Shown piece after piece: positions 1 through 10,174 of a stretch of 64,000 nt of DNA. The notes beneath the pieces are model-generated. The model was given only the letters and a program-made list of their open reading frames with translations, did not search any database and was not told the origin of the DNA. This stretch comes from Gnetum montanum (Eukaryota > Streptophyta > Gnetopsida > Gnetales > Gnetaceae): the NCBI GenBank assembly GCA_015680685.1, contig MNCI01003068.1, positions 27,868 to 91,867 on the forward strand, written 5' to 3'. The position numbers and the translations under genes were made by a program. Each line of letters begins with the position of its first letter. The first letter of the stretch is position 1.

Positions 1-454
1 TACCAAGTGTTCCACACATGCTCGAAGTGGTCATACTAAGTGTGCTTACTTGTGAAAATTAACAAATCAATAAAAGCAACATTAATTAACTAATGAAAGC
101 ATTAAAGAATTGTAAATAACATTAGAGTAAGAAATAAGCTATTCTAAATGTTGCAAGGTTTATCACAAAGTTTGTCTTTATTTTTAGACACAAGGTATGC
201 TCAAGTACACAATTCTTGAACAAAGATCAGTTTACTTTATGACTCCTACTATGGGCACTCAGAAATAATTATAACTCTAAGAGGGAGAAACTACAAGAGT
301 TTGGGTTAGGGAATAAGAACTAATTGCCAAATGAAGTGTGCCTGCCTCTAATTTATAGGCAACAAGATAGGTCCTAATATCGAATGTTTAATATCGCTTG
401 GTAGGATTCGATATTGCAGACATGATATCACGACCCTGATATTGCGGCTCATCA
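1..454 (-). repeat. Element A 3' LTR, partial
   Basis: On the minus strand this LTR starts at 454 with TGATGAGCCGCAATATC and continues out of the window. It aligns along its length with the complete LTR at 56789-57603 and with the inverted copy at 58749-59530. It includes a polyadenylation-like AATAAA block and the R/U5 portion. The sequence to its right (455 onward) matches the internal 3' end found next to the other LTRs, so the border is well placed. Confidence 0.85.
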
Positions 455-500
455 TACCCCCATGACTAAATGAAAACTCATCCTTGAATTTGTTATAAAA
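455..500 (-). other. Element A internal 3' end with plus-strand priming tract
   Basis: Read on the minus strand, the element ends in AGTCATGGGGGTA directly before the LTR start TGATGAG. The same block, preceded by a CTCGAGGATGAG-like motif, borders the LTRs of B, C, D, E and G. It sits where the polypurine tract belongs, but only the short G run is purine-rich. Confidence 0.7.
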
Positions 501-630
501 TATTGCAAAGGTGTGGGATTATTGACTGAATGACAATTGACGATGACATAGGATGACATACTCAAAGTGCCCAAGGAATGGATCGAAAAATATATTACAG
601 CATTTGTGTTCATGCCCATGGTGGCGAACA

Positions 631-840
631 CTATACATAGATGACATCTAGACCCTCATTCGACAACTTGAAGAGAGAGAGAAAGAGAAAATGAGGTGCG
701 TTGTTGCCAATGTCAAAACTGTGCACACCATTGTTCATCCATAGCCACATGTCCAAACTTGTTCCTTGTGTAAATGCTCCAGCTCCAATCCATCCTGAGT
801 GCTCCCTCTTATCACAATTCATTGTTCGTATAATCACCAT
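631..840 (-). pseudogene. Short downstream ORF of element A (69 codons)
   Basis: This open frame begins MVIIRTMNC and lies where B, C and E carry their long post-pol ORF, between the integrase side and the 3' LTR. Directly before its ATG is a splice-acceptor-like GTGTAG (AG at 841-842, complement strand), the same AG-ATG arrangement seen before the long ORFs. G has a related, more damaged copy at 57790-57984. No domain was recognised. It may be a shortened descendant of the long ORF or an unrelated frame kept by chance; its position and acceptor are the only reasons to list it. Confidence 0.4.
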
Positions 841-842
841 CT

Positions 843-2173
843 ACACATATAACACACTCACAAATTAGCAAGGGTAGATAAAACCTAATGCAGTTGATAC
901 CTTGCCTCGATATAAAGCACATTGGCTAGGTTATGGGTATGGTAGATACTAGGTTAGAGGTTTATGACTGATGACTACCCAAGGTGTAGGGGTAAGATAA
1001 TTATGGAATGGAAAAATTTGTGAAAGGGCCTCCATGACTAAGAGCAAACCTCCGGTAACAATAGGGTGGAAATATTTAAAGAATAAGAAGGATAAGAGAA
1101 ATAACAATAGTGAAGCCAATAAAACAAAATCAAAAATAGATGTCATTGATGGGGTGAATGAGAAATAGTTGATTGCGAGAAATGTTGAAGGGAAAGAGCT
1201 TAACAATTGCACCAAAAAGGAATGCCAGTGGATCCTCCCTAAAGTAGGCTCATGCCTTGAATGCCCTAACAAACCTACAAACCAAAGAGTTCGTTGGCTC
1301 TTGGAATGAAATATGGGAACAAAGGTTAAGAAATACCCATAAGAGTTTTACCGAAGACTAACAATGTGTTAACTAAGATATAGACTCATCATAAAACTAG
1401 CAATGAGGTGGAATGTGAAAAGAAATATAGAAAGAGAGGAGAGAATGTGATGGATTCCCAAAATTAAGGTGGTGTAAAGTCCCTTGTGTAATATGTGCTT
1501 AAGGTGACTTAATAAAATTCTATCCAAATCTAGGTTCAATTATCCACATCTAGTGACCTTGCATGAACACACTTGACCAACCCATCCTCCCAAAGTAACA
1601 AGATTGCATCCATAGAGTCACCACCATTCCAACAAGAAAATGATAGAGCAGCAGGAAGTGAGAAAGGGCCTTAGTTATAGGGAACCTTTAGGCATGGGTA
1701 ACATGTCTTTCCAGTGCCATAACTAGTGCTTGTAGCCCATGTTTCTTTATTATGTCTAAGGGGTATGCTTTGAATTCTCACCAGTTTTTTTTTGTGAGAA
1801 CCACACCATGCAAAGACTTATTTGATTTAGTCAACTTCCTGATATATTACTTAATAGCGGAATGGTAGAGGACTTTATGAAAAACATCCAAGGACCTCAG
1901 AGAATAACTAGCACAAATGCATGGAATCCCCTTCAGGTCACACCCTTTTCCATCTATTTGAATATTTCCTTGGTTCGAAGAGTACTAAGGCACCGATTCA
2001 TTAATAAGTTTTCTTAGAAAAGGGATAGTACATTTCCAAAACAAGGAAGACCATAGAGTTTCATGGATAATTGGGTGACATGGACTCCTTTCCTATTTTA
2101 TCAAAAGAAACCATATCTTAGCATCAACATTGAAAGTCAAAGATAAAAACCAAACATTAGCAATCAACACTTA
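843..2173 (-). other. Element A post-pol noncoding region
   Basis: No coding region was found here. The stretch aligns with 57985-58690 of element G over its left part, including the shared 'guanine-poor' A/T blocks and a CCTCCCTAAAGTAGG-type segment, and shares short blocks with the post-pol regions of C, D and E (for example the phrase near 1695-1715 about position of AACATGTCTTTCC). It is therefore element interior, not host DNA. Confidence 0.6.
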
Positions 2174-2413
2174 TTATAATACAACCCACCATCGTGAGCA
2201 CTTATTATGTGATGAATAATAATAATTCAAATAAAGAAATAGTAAAAATGTTAACAATGGTGTAAAAAAAAATAAGTAAAGATGAACAATGTGTAAAAAA
2301 AAAAGAAAAAGCAAAGGAAGTGAGGGCTTAGAATGGTTAGCATTGGTGACCATCTTACCCACAACTGAATTGGAAGGAGGAGATCCAAAATAATGAGCAA
2401 GGTTGTCCACCAA
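2174..2413 (-). other. Pol end and T-rich tract of element A
   Basis: On the minus strand this is the tail following integrase and then a tract dominated by T with scattered A and C, which reads as Phe/Leu strings in all frames. The same tract follows pol in B (8290-8450), C (26640-26850), D (33356-33470) and E (46820-47040). The segment starting GACAACCTTGCTC matches the deletion junction of element B near 8200. Confidence 0.6.
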
Positions 2414-2419
2414 TAGAGG

Positions 2420-3655
2420 TAGTATTAGTACTGGCTGTTTTAGGCTTATGGAAGGGTTTGGTTTGCTGGATGTTGACCAATAACTTCTTATTCGGGCTTT
2501 TAGGTTTGTAGATCATCATGGCCCCTGAAGGAAAAGTTTCATGAATGATATAAGGTCCTTCCTATAGTGTTTGAAATTTAGTTTATTATGGTACATGTGT
2601 GGGATTCCAATAAAGAACCTTATCTCTTGGTTGGTATTTGACTTTCCTAATCCTTAGGTCATGACATTATTTGTTAAAGGCCTTGTGCAATTCATTAGAT
2701 GACAGAGCAGCTAGTCAATTCTCATCTAGCAAATTAAGGTTCATTAACCATTCTTTTTGTGCTAGATTGAGGTCAAGGTTAAGGTCACATGCCATGGATA
2801 GTGTATGGAGCTCAGATTGAATAGGAAGCATTGGAAGTTTACCATACACTAACTCATAGGGAGAGTAGCCTATAGGGAGTTTCCATGTGGAGCAGTATGC
2901 CCAGAGAGCATTGTTCAGTTTGGTGCTCCAGTCTCACCTATACTTGCTAATGTTTCATGTCAATATTTTTGTGATCTCCCTATTGGTGACCTCGACTTGA
3001 CCATTCTCTTGAGGATGATATGGTGTAGTCATTTTGTGCTCAACTCATAAGCATTGCATTAACTTTCAAAAAGTAAAACCTGTAAAGTGTGTACCATTGT
3101 CAGAAATAAGTGCACGAGGCACGTCAAACCTATTTACGATTTGTTGTTGAACAAATCATGCAGCGGTAGATGATGTATAGTCCATAACAGTGGCTACTTC
3201 TACCCATTTTTTAAAATAGTTAACAACAAAAAAAATGTAGGTCTTTCCATTGGACATTGGTGTAATAGGCCCCATAAAATCAATACCACATATGTCAAAG
3301 GGTGCTAAAGGTTGAATCCATTGTTGTGGACCCTCCATTCTAGTAGTCATTCCCCCATTACGTTGGCAATGCTCACAAGATTGGACAAAATGATGAGTGT
3401 CCCAAAACAATGTAGGCCAATAATATTCTACAAGCAATATTTTTATGGCTATTTGTCTTCTCGCATAATGATCCCCATAAGGGCCCTCATAAGTATCTTG
3501 GAGAACTTGCAATTGATCTACATCAGGAACACACCATTGAACCAGGCCATCGAGACATACCTTATAAAGGTGTCTATTAATTTCCATGAAATAATTGGCT
3601 TGGTGAAGAAACTGTTATTTCTTTTTAATGTCTAACGCTTATGGTGTTTCTTGTG
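2420..3655 (-). pseudogene. Integrase pseudogene of element A
   Basis: The integrase inserts element cDNA into host DNA. In order on the minus strand are a zinc-binding N-terminus (YYWPTLFWD, then VQSCEHCQRNG), the catalytic core start (CGIDFMGPITP with the first catalytic Asp, then VVNYFKKWVEV) and, further left in other frames, SPYELVYGK and a C-terminal part with KVLYWNP. The best frame is open from 3587 to 3156 (143 codons); several stops and shifts follow. It is separated from its own RNase H by element B. Sequence up to 3658 aligns with element E near 48340, which fixes the insertion point. Confidence 0.85.
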
Positions 3656-3658
3656 TAA

Positions 3659-3663
3659 GCAAA
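3659..3663. repeat. Target site duplication of element B, left copy
   Basis: GCAAA lies just before the first TGATGAAG of element B. The right copy GCAGA is at 14418-14422, one mismatch. Joining the flanks restores an alignment with element E. Confidence 0.7.
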
Positions 3664-3797
3664 TGATGAAGTGTTTAATGGTCACTGAGTCATGTGTGTG
3701 TCATGTGTGTCAAGTCATGTGCGTTGTAAATAAAAGTCCATACCTTCCAAGTTGTAAGAGGAGCTCGAGGACGAGTTTTTACTTAGTCATGGGGGTA
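3664..3797 (+). repeat. Aberrant 5' end of element B: LTR start fused to the 3' internal end
   Basis: Bases 3664-3691 repeat the first 28 bases of the LTR (compare 13492-13519). From about 3690 the sequence jumps to the last 108 bases of the element interior (compare 13385-13491), including the GTCATGGGGGTA tract, and then the full LTR begins at 3798. The join falls at a short TGAGT-like match shared by both partners. The target duplication lies outside this fragment, so it belongs to the inserted or later rearranged element. Confidence 0.8.
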
Positions 3798-4728
3798 TGA
3801 TGAAGTTTTTAATGGTTGCTGCATCTACTAGGACACGTATATGGGACCCCGTATACCTGGCTATGTCAACGTGACCCCATATAGATAGCCCTGTATACGT
3901 GGCCTCGTCGATGCATCCTTCCATGTGTCGACGTGGCCCCATTTACGCGGCACCTATTTTGGCCTATAAATAAGAGGGCCTTCTACCTCATTGAGGTATC
4001 TTTTAGTCAATTATAGCGAAGCTCTTGCAATTTTTTCCCACAGAAGATAGAATATTTTCCAACTGCCTGCAGTAGGTGTAAGAAAAGTGATCAACTCTTT
4101 ATTCGAGTGTTGATGTATCTGAGCCCATTGGCGTGACGACAATAAAGATGAACTCTTCAATCATTCCTTGCAGCATTTGGACTTAGTTATTTAATGCATT
4201 CAATAGCTTAATATTTATATTCTTTAATAATTACTTAAGTTTCTCTTATTATTAGTTTAATCACTATCGTTCATTCATAGTTCATAGAAACCATAAGTAT
4301 GACCATCTTGAACGCAAACCCAACACTTGGTAACCCAGTGACAGTTAATGACTGTAGCCCAGTAGTGTTTAGGGGATGTTCAGAACGTACCTAGAAGATG
4401 GGATCAAATACTTATGCTAAGAATAGTTAGAATACAAATTAGGCTAATTATAGATTAGATAATAGTTCATTCCTTACCTTCCATACCTTAATTAGACGCC
4501 AAAAGATAAAGTAAAAAGCTATAAAAATCATTAGCCTTAATCTCACTTAACCATCGCAAACAGAACATCACAAGTGTGATTAGGAAGGCAACGACCGTTC
4601 TAACCCAAGGTTTTACTAGTTAGGGTCTGGTGTATGTTAAGTGCTTACAGTCTATGGAATTTGACAAAGTTGTGTGTGAATGCCCATGATTCGTATGGTT
4701 GGGCATAGGGGTACCTAGCCACTCATCA
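3798..4728 (+). repeat. Element B 5' LTR
   Basis: The LTR is 931 bp, with ends TGATGA and TCATCA. U3 contains repeated GTATAC, GTGGCCCC and CGATGCATCC blocks. A TATA box (CCTATAAATAAGAGG) is at 3963-3977 and an AATAAA polyadenylation signal at 4141, which place the transcription start near 4000. It is followed one base later by the primer-binding site, so it acts as a 5' LTR. Its partner is 13492-14417. Confidence 0.92.
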
Positions 4729-4729
4729 T

Positions 4730-4747
4730 TGGCACCATTGCCGGGGA
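4730..4747 (+). other. Element B primer-binding site (tRNA-Asp)
   Basis: TGGCACCATTGCCGGGGA starts two bases after the LTR. It differs from the complement of the plant tRNA-Asp 3' end, as I know it, by two changes that both look like CpG decay. tRNA-Asp priming is typical of the Athila lineage. Confidence 0.85.
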
Positions 4748-4872
4748 CTGTTAGTCCTACATGCATCATCTAACCTTAGTAAAATTATCATACACGTCAT
4801 TGGAATGAACCCAGGATAGTAACATTTACGCACGCTAGGAAGATTAAAGTAAATGTAAGGTACATTGATTAA

Positions 4873-7435
4873 ATGGATTATCTAACATCCAATTTGACTT
4901 CTTCTCCCAGGCGAGATGTATCCAACCCATCGGTGCCACAAGAATATTGAGTGGTATACAAGCATCTCAATGAATATGTCCCTGATTTCACATTCATCTT
5001 GCATCAGGATGAACATCTGCAATCGTGGAACATGGAAAGCAACATCATACTACACCCGACTGATTGGCCCCTAGTATGCTATTCCATAATCTTGGCAAAC
5101 TAGGCATCCAGGACCATGGAGTCGAGTACGTCATGGAGGACCATGACTGCCGAGACTATCATCCCACTGAGGCTCAATAAGCACGAGATCAAAAGTAGGT
5201 AGAAAGATATGAACACCTGAAGGGGAAAAAATTCAGTAACCCCTTATTCTTGCAAGGGCTATAGGATGATGGGGATCCCATCTTTCATGATTCTCATTCA
5301 TCCAAAATTCCCCTAGGGCAGTAGATCCTTTAGTCCATCATTCATAACAAGCCTCCAAGTGACCAAGATCCTCAAGGGGATGGAGGGTCACGTAGCAAGG
5401 ATGGGTAGGATGATTGAGGTCGTCATCAGGGGAGAGGGGGAGATCGACACCGAAGTGGTGGCTTCTCTCCTCCCTCTTCTCCATCCTCTCACTTTCCTAT
5501 ACCTTCATCCAGTTTAGGCTCTAATCGTAACTAGGGTAGAAAGGAGTGAAAGGATAGTGGTCGAAAGGATCAAAAGGGACAATGTGAGGAAACGCACGAC
5601 CAATCACGTGATGCTTGCTGTCATGAAAGGAGGGGTAGCTAGAATCATCATAGACATCATGGTTCTCAGCAGGACTATGATTTGGATGAGCCATTTTTGG
5701 CTACTCGGAGCATGCTCCAGATCACCAAGGCGGTTCAGATACCTAGTAGGCACGTGAAGGATAGCTGGATCAAGCATGTTGATATGAACAACATTCCCAG
5801 ATTCGAAGGGGTATACAACTATGATATGCAAACTCATCTACAGGCGTTCCATGATGCTTTCACCCTACAGAACATTGACAATGATTGGCAGAAGCTAAAG
5901 CTATTCCCTCACACACTCATCAAGAAAGCAAAAAACTGGTACCAGTCCTTGGAACTGAAATCAATCAAAAGATGGAGTACGATGCTTGAGATTTTCAATG
6001 ACAAGTATCAAATGTACTCTAGAGTGGAAAAACTAAGACATCAGATCCAAGGGTGGAAGCAAGGTAATCATGAACCCTTGGATGTAGCCATGAGTAGATA
6101 CTATTCACTGTTACATCGGTGCCCTGGTCATGGCTACTCTCAGCAGGCACAGATTCACCACATCATTGATGGGCTCCCTTTTGAAATGTGAAAGACCCTT
6201 GGCATGTAGGACTAGGGGTGACTGTCAGAACTAAGGGCCCATTAGTTGCAACACCTCATTGAGTAGGTGGCCAAGGAGGAAGGGGAACTTAGAAAGAAGG
6301 AGAGTGTCGAAGAATTCAATCGGGATCCTTCCCTCAGAAAAAGGGAAGTTCGATTTTGCGAAGATAAGGAAGAATCACCATTGGAAGCAGTGGTGCACCG
6401 AAAAACCTTGCCATTAAAAAATTTTGCATCTAAAATTTCGGTAAAGGTTGATAAGATGTGGGACTCTTTGGACAAAAAATTCTAAAGTGTGCTAAAATTG
6501 CAGAAGAGTCCAGAGAACAAGGTAATGATCACGATCGACGAAGAAGGAAGCTAAACGTGTCCAAAATAGGGGTAAGGGTAAAGTTGTTCTAGTAGAGCAG
6601 GTTGTAGACTCTGACACCAAGGAGGATGATGAATGTGGTATATGCCAATATGAACATCATAAGGGATGTTGCCCTGTGGTGTCACATCTTCAAAAGTCTG
6701 GGGTGTATGCATTGAATCCTCACTTGGCGAAGAGGCAAACATCCCAAAGGTTTCCTTACCCATAAGGCAACCCAAGGTAGTTCCACTAGCAGTAAGGGTA
6801 TTATCCAAGTCGAATTCCACTGCAACCATATGAATACTTCCAGTAGTGGCAACACCCACAAGCGTGGGGGATTCCACCTCCAAGATAGCAGTACCCTTAC
6901 AAACAGCCAAATCCTTATGGGTACCATGTTCAGCAACCGATCTCTCCATGGGACTCTTCCAGTCATGCGGCCTTTCCAAGTTATTACCACCCCTTGAAAT
7001 ATTTTCAACCTCAATCTCCATCACCCAGGGGAAAAACCCACATCTCTTCTATCCTCCATCACCTTATCCTACCACTCCTTCTCCACAACATCCCAGTCAT
7101 CTACCACCTACTCCACCTATGCAGGGAGAGATACCACCATAGCCACAGCAATGAAATGCTGCAAGGGCTATCAACATACAACCAACTCCTCAGCCAAGTG
7201 GACCAAAAGCCAAGCCACGGAAACATCCCTTCTTCTAACCCAATCATGTATGCACACCCTCACACCCACCAGTGGCTGATGCCTCTAAACCTCAAACTAC
7301 CTCTACTGTTCCACCGCTCAAGCAGCCTTCGGACCAAACACCCTCCAATGTCCAAACGGTCATGCTCACACATGTCATGACTGACTAGATAAAGGCAGGT
7401 CACCTTTCTCAAAAATTGACTGATCCAAGAAGTCC
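4873..7435 (+). pseudogene. gag pseudogene of element B
   Basis: Gag is the capsid protein that packages element RNA. The frame opens MDYLTSNLTSSPRRD at 4873, about 125 bases after the primer site, as in element F. The N-terminal part contains HLNEYVPDFTFILHQDE. The capsid domain is best preserved at 5682-6191 (IPRFEGVYNYD, LKLFPHTLIKKAKNWYQSL, EIFNDKYQMYSRV, HRCPGHGYS). A charged region follows (6267-6485), then a zinc knuckle CGICQYEHHKGCC of spacing CX2CX3HX4C (6634-6672), then a Pro/Gln/His-rich tail to about 7400. Stops and frame changes occur throughout. Confidence 0.85.
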
Positions 7436-7439
7436 CCTC

Positions 7440-7930
7440 GTCCATCTTTAGGTGGAAAGAAATGAGCTCTATAAAGCTCTTCTGGATTTAGAGTTAAGGA
7501 TCAATTTGATCTCACATGACATGTACAAGAATTGGAACTTGCCCCCATTAAAGAAGAGCAACATCAGGCTCAAACTCGCAAACTAGTCCATCATTGTTCC
7601 CTTTGGAGTGGTGGAGGACATTGTGACCACTATCTGTGGGTGGTCCTACCTTGTTGATTTCTTTGTTATTAGTATTGAAAATTGCAAAGGGAACTTCCCA
7701 ATCATAATGGGAAGGGCTTGGCTAAGCATAGTGGATGCAAGACTTGAACTTTGAGATCTTTCCCTTGAAATTTCAAAGGAAAATATTTCTAGAAAGATCA
7801 AGAAGAATTACGTTCCATGCATTGGGTATAGTGACTCAGGGTGCTACTGTGTGCAACAGTTATGGTCTACTAAGCAGACATCCATCCAAGCATGCAGTCA
7901 GTGTACCAAAGAATCACTAGTTTAATAGTA
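7440..7930 (+). pseudogene. Retroviral-type aspartic protease remnant of element B
   Basis: The order matches the protease of A, C and E: an active-site region ALLDLELRINLISHDMY at about 7472-7520, then LPPLKKSNI, then a C-terminal hydrophobic motif NFPIIMGRAWLSIVDARLE near 7690-7745. The catalytic Asp-Ser-Gly seen in A (LLDSGSGINLIS) reads Asp-Leu-Glu here, so the site is dead. Several stops are present. Confidence 0.8.
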
Positions 7931-7984
7931 CCTGTACACAGCAGCCACAAGCTAAGAGGGAACCCCATGGCTGACAGCTAATCT

Positions 7985-8175
7985 TGCTAGTAGCACATTG
8001 TGCATGGAACCATCTGAGGGGCTTGTACGAGCCTACGTAGACAACATGGATGATTTGGAAGTGGTTCATCAGCAAGTATCCATTGCTGATGGCAATGGTG
8101 AATGGGGAAATTTGCACATCCCTGAGAGCTTCAAACACAAGCCCTTGGAACTCAAACCTTTCCATGGGCTCCACT
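7985..8175 (+). pseudogene. Pre-RT linker remnant of element B, cut at a pol deletion
   Basis: EPSEGLVRAYVDNMDDLE and the following LHIPESFKHKPLELKPF match the linker upstream of RT in element A (15865-16137, with SIDTLEQVHCQLP and LVLKPFPSDMEYTFL). Where A continues into RT, B changes at about 8176 to sequence that aligns with the end of integrase in A (near 2400-2440). RT, RNase H and most of integrase are missing, a loss of several kilobases. Confidence 0.75.
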
Positions 8176-9837
8176 TAACCAGTGCGATTACCTCATCATC
8201 ACCAGGATAGCCTTGCTCCATTTTTTGTGTCTCCCCCTTTCCACCCAGTCATAGGGAAGACCGTCATCCCTGCTAATCCATTCCACTACACCCCTCACTA
8301 TTTTATAATTTTTTGTTTTACATTTTATTGTCTTACACTTTTTTTGTTTTACACTTTTTGTTTTTCAACATTGTTCATACATTTGCCAATTCTTGTTAAT
8401 ATTTTCCTTTCTTTAATTATTTTTCCATTTCTTTTTTGTTGTTTATTTGTAAGTATGTGTGTGTTTCATTCCCAATTAATCTCTAATAAACCATCTTATT
8501 ATTATCAATTTTGGCGTGGATGGTTTTCGTTGCAATGGGTCACTAAAAATAGCCACTTATTTTACCTCGCTCCTTTCCTCGCATGGATGTTCTTGGTTTT
8601 TGCATCTACTTTCACCTATAATATCAGCAATGAGTCCATGTCATCCACCCACTCATCCACTCCATGGTTTTCCAACTCTTGGAAACATGCAACCCTATTT
8701 CACTTAAAAACATTATAATTAATGTGTGACTTGTGTAGTTCCTAGACTTAGGGATGACCCAATGGTTTGAATCAGGTGTGACTTCAAGGGGAATACAACA
8801 TTCGTCATCCTCTTCTACCCCTTGGGTGACAGGAGTGCCCTTATGGATTTCTTTCTACTCCAAGTCCTTCTCCACAAGGAATCTCCTTTGTAGTTCGACC
8901 TTGCATGGTGTGGTCCTCATCAAAAATAGAAAAAAAAATATGAGAATTCAAAGCACACCCCTTGGTCAAATTCTTGCACACAAGCATGGGTCTTTGCATG
9001 GTGTGGTTCCCACAAAATAAAAGAAAACACAAGAATAAAACCTTAACCATGTGGGAATTCAAAGCACACCCCTTAAACCGCCTCTCATGGGCCACAAGCA
9101 CTAGTTATGGGATTCCCTTCATCCCCTCTAACCCGGTCTCGTTTCACTTCCTTTCTCTCACGTCTGTTGGAGTGGTAGTTCTCTACAAGTGCATTCCTGC
9201 CCACTTGGGGGATGGACGAGTCTTCGCATGTTGCTACAATGTCATTGGATGTGGATGGTTTTGGGTCTGAACTTAGGCAAGGTCCTATCGGGTCAATTAA
9301 CCACAACTTCACATGGGGTTTCATGTGATCGATAATTGGAATTCCACTCTCAATCCTCTCTCTCTCCATCCATTTCTCTCTCTGACTCACCTCACTATTG
9401 GTCTTATGTTATGATCATTCATCATGATTCCTGTGAACTCCTCATGCCGTGATAGGTTCTCATGGATGGGTGTATTAACTTACGATCACCATTCCTTAGC
9501 CCCGGGGCCCATGGACCCCAGTTTTGAGGATATGCAAGGGCTACAAAGGCTACTGCATGCTCTAGGGAGAACCTACTTGTGTATTCTTGGTGCCATTTGT
9601 TAGTTTTCCATCCTCTTGGTTGTTGGTGGCTTATTTCCATGTTACCCATCACTTGATTTCTTTCCTGTAGAGTTCTTTTGCATCATGTTCTCCTATTTTT
9701 GACTCTTTTTCGAGCCCTGATTACCTTCCTCCTATCCTCAACCATGACCAGGCCTCTCATGCACTTCAACTACCCCAATTTGGTGTTTCAAATTCATCAT
9801 TTCGAGTTTTTTCCAAGTTGGTCAACACTGGTCAATG
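8176..9837 (+). other. Element B post-pol region
   Basis: No convincing coding region was found. The start aligns with the integrase tail of A, then a T-rich tract at 8290-8450 reads as Phe/Leu strings. From about 8520 the sequence has no gene-like features; 8870-9080 contains a loosely repeated block with CATGGTGTGGT and CAAAGCACACCCCTT occurring twice about 120 bp apart. It ends at the internal promoter-like block. Confidence 0.6.
8885..9075 (+). repeat. Imperfect direct repeat in the post-pol region of element B
   Basis: The phrases GCATGGTGTGGT (8904 and 8997 areas) and TTCAAAGCACACCCCTT (8946 and 9058 areas) each occur twice in the same order, which suggests an imperfect duplication of about 100 bp. 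Confidence 0.5.
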
Positions 9838-9945
9838 GGTGCACACCCCTACGTATACAGGGCCCCGTATACGTAGCCCCCTGCATATATGTGGCCGTGT
9901 ATATGTGGCCCCATTGATGCAACACCCAACCCCTATATATACAGC
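9838..9945 (+). promoter_or_regulatory. Internal U3-like promoter block of element B
   Basis: About 450 bases before the downstream ORF lies a near-perfect 26-bp palindrome (9850-9875) built of GTATAC around GGGCCCC. After it come GTATATGTGGCCCC and GATGCAACACC, then a TATATATA box at 9934-9941. The same elements, in the same order before a TATA box, make up the U3 of this family's LTRs (3830-3975; 31455-31472 in element D). The sequence is not a nested LTR: there are no TGATGA/TCATCA ends and no R/U5. I infer a promoter for the downstream ORF. Confidence 0.55.
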
Positions 9946-10101
9946 CATTGCACTTTAGATTTTCATTCATTTGGAATCCAAATTGGGGGGAGATTTTGCC
10001 ATTTTTCTACTTAACTCTTCCCTAAGCACCTACCTTCCATCACACATTTTCATCAACCGATCCTTGCCCTTTTAAGCAACCAGAGGTATGCTCTCAATCA
10101 T

Positions 10102-10116
10102 GGGGGGGGGGGGGGG
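10102..10116 (+). repeat. Run of 15 G
   Basis: A homopolymer directly after the predicted donor. It is not seen at the same place in C or E. Confidence 0.9.
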
Positions 10117-10130
10117 AAGCCTATGTGTAG

Positions 10131-10174
10131 TTAATTAATTAATTAGTTAGTTAGTTAGTTAATTAGTTAATTAA
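10131..10174 (+). repeat. TTAA/TTAG tetranucleotide repeat
   Basis: About 11 units of TTAA and TTAG lie inside the predicted intron of element B. Confidence 0.9.

Noticed and set aside
3690-3797. A second complete copy of element B upstream
   Set aside because: Only the last 108 interior bases are present, and the flanking sequence on the left is integrase of element A.
6551-7024. A 157-codon minus-strand frame across the gag of B
   Set aside because: It is antisense to a recognised gag and has no relation to a known family; antisense frames are common where gag is low in antisense stops.
8182-8718. A 178-codon hydrophobic frame (and similar Phe/Leu frames at 2174-2413, 33356-33616, 46820-47068) as an envelope-like membrane protein
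   Set aside because: The hydrophobic strings come from a T-rich tract; they read hydrophobic in every frame, differ between copies, and start and end at random places.
9838-9945. The GTATAC block in B as a nested solo LTR
   Set aside because: No TGATGA/TCATCA ends, no R or U5, no target duplication; only the U3-type modules are present.
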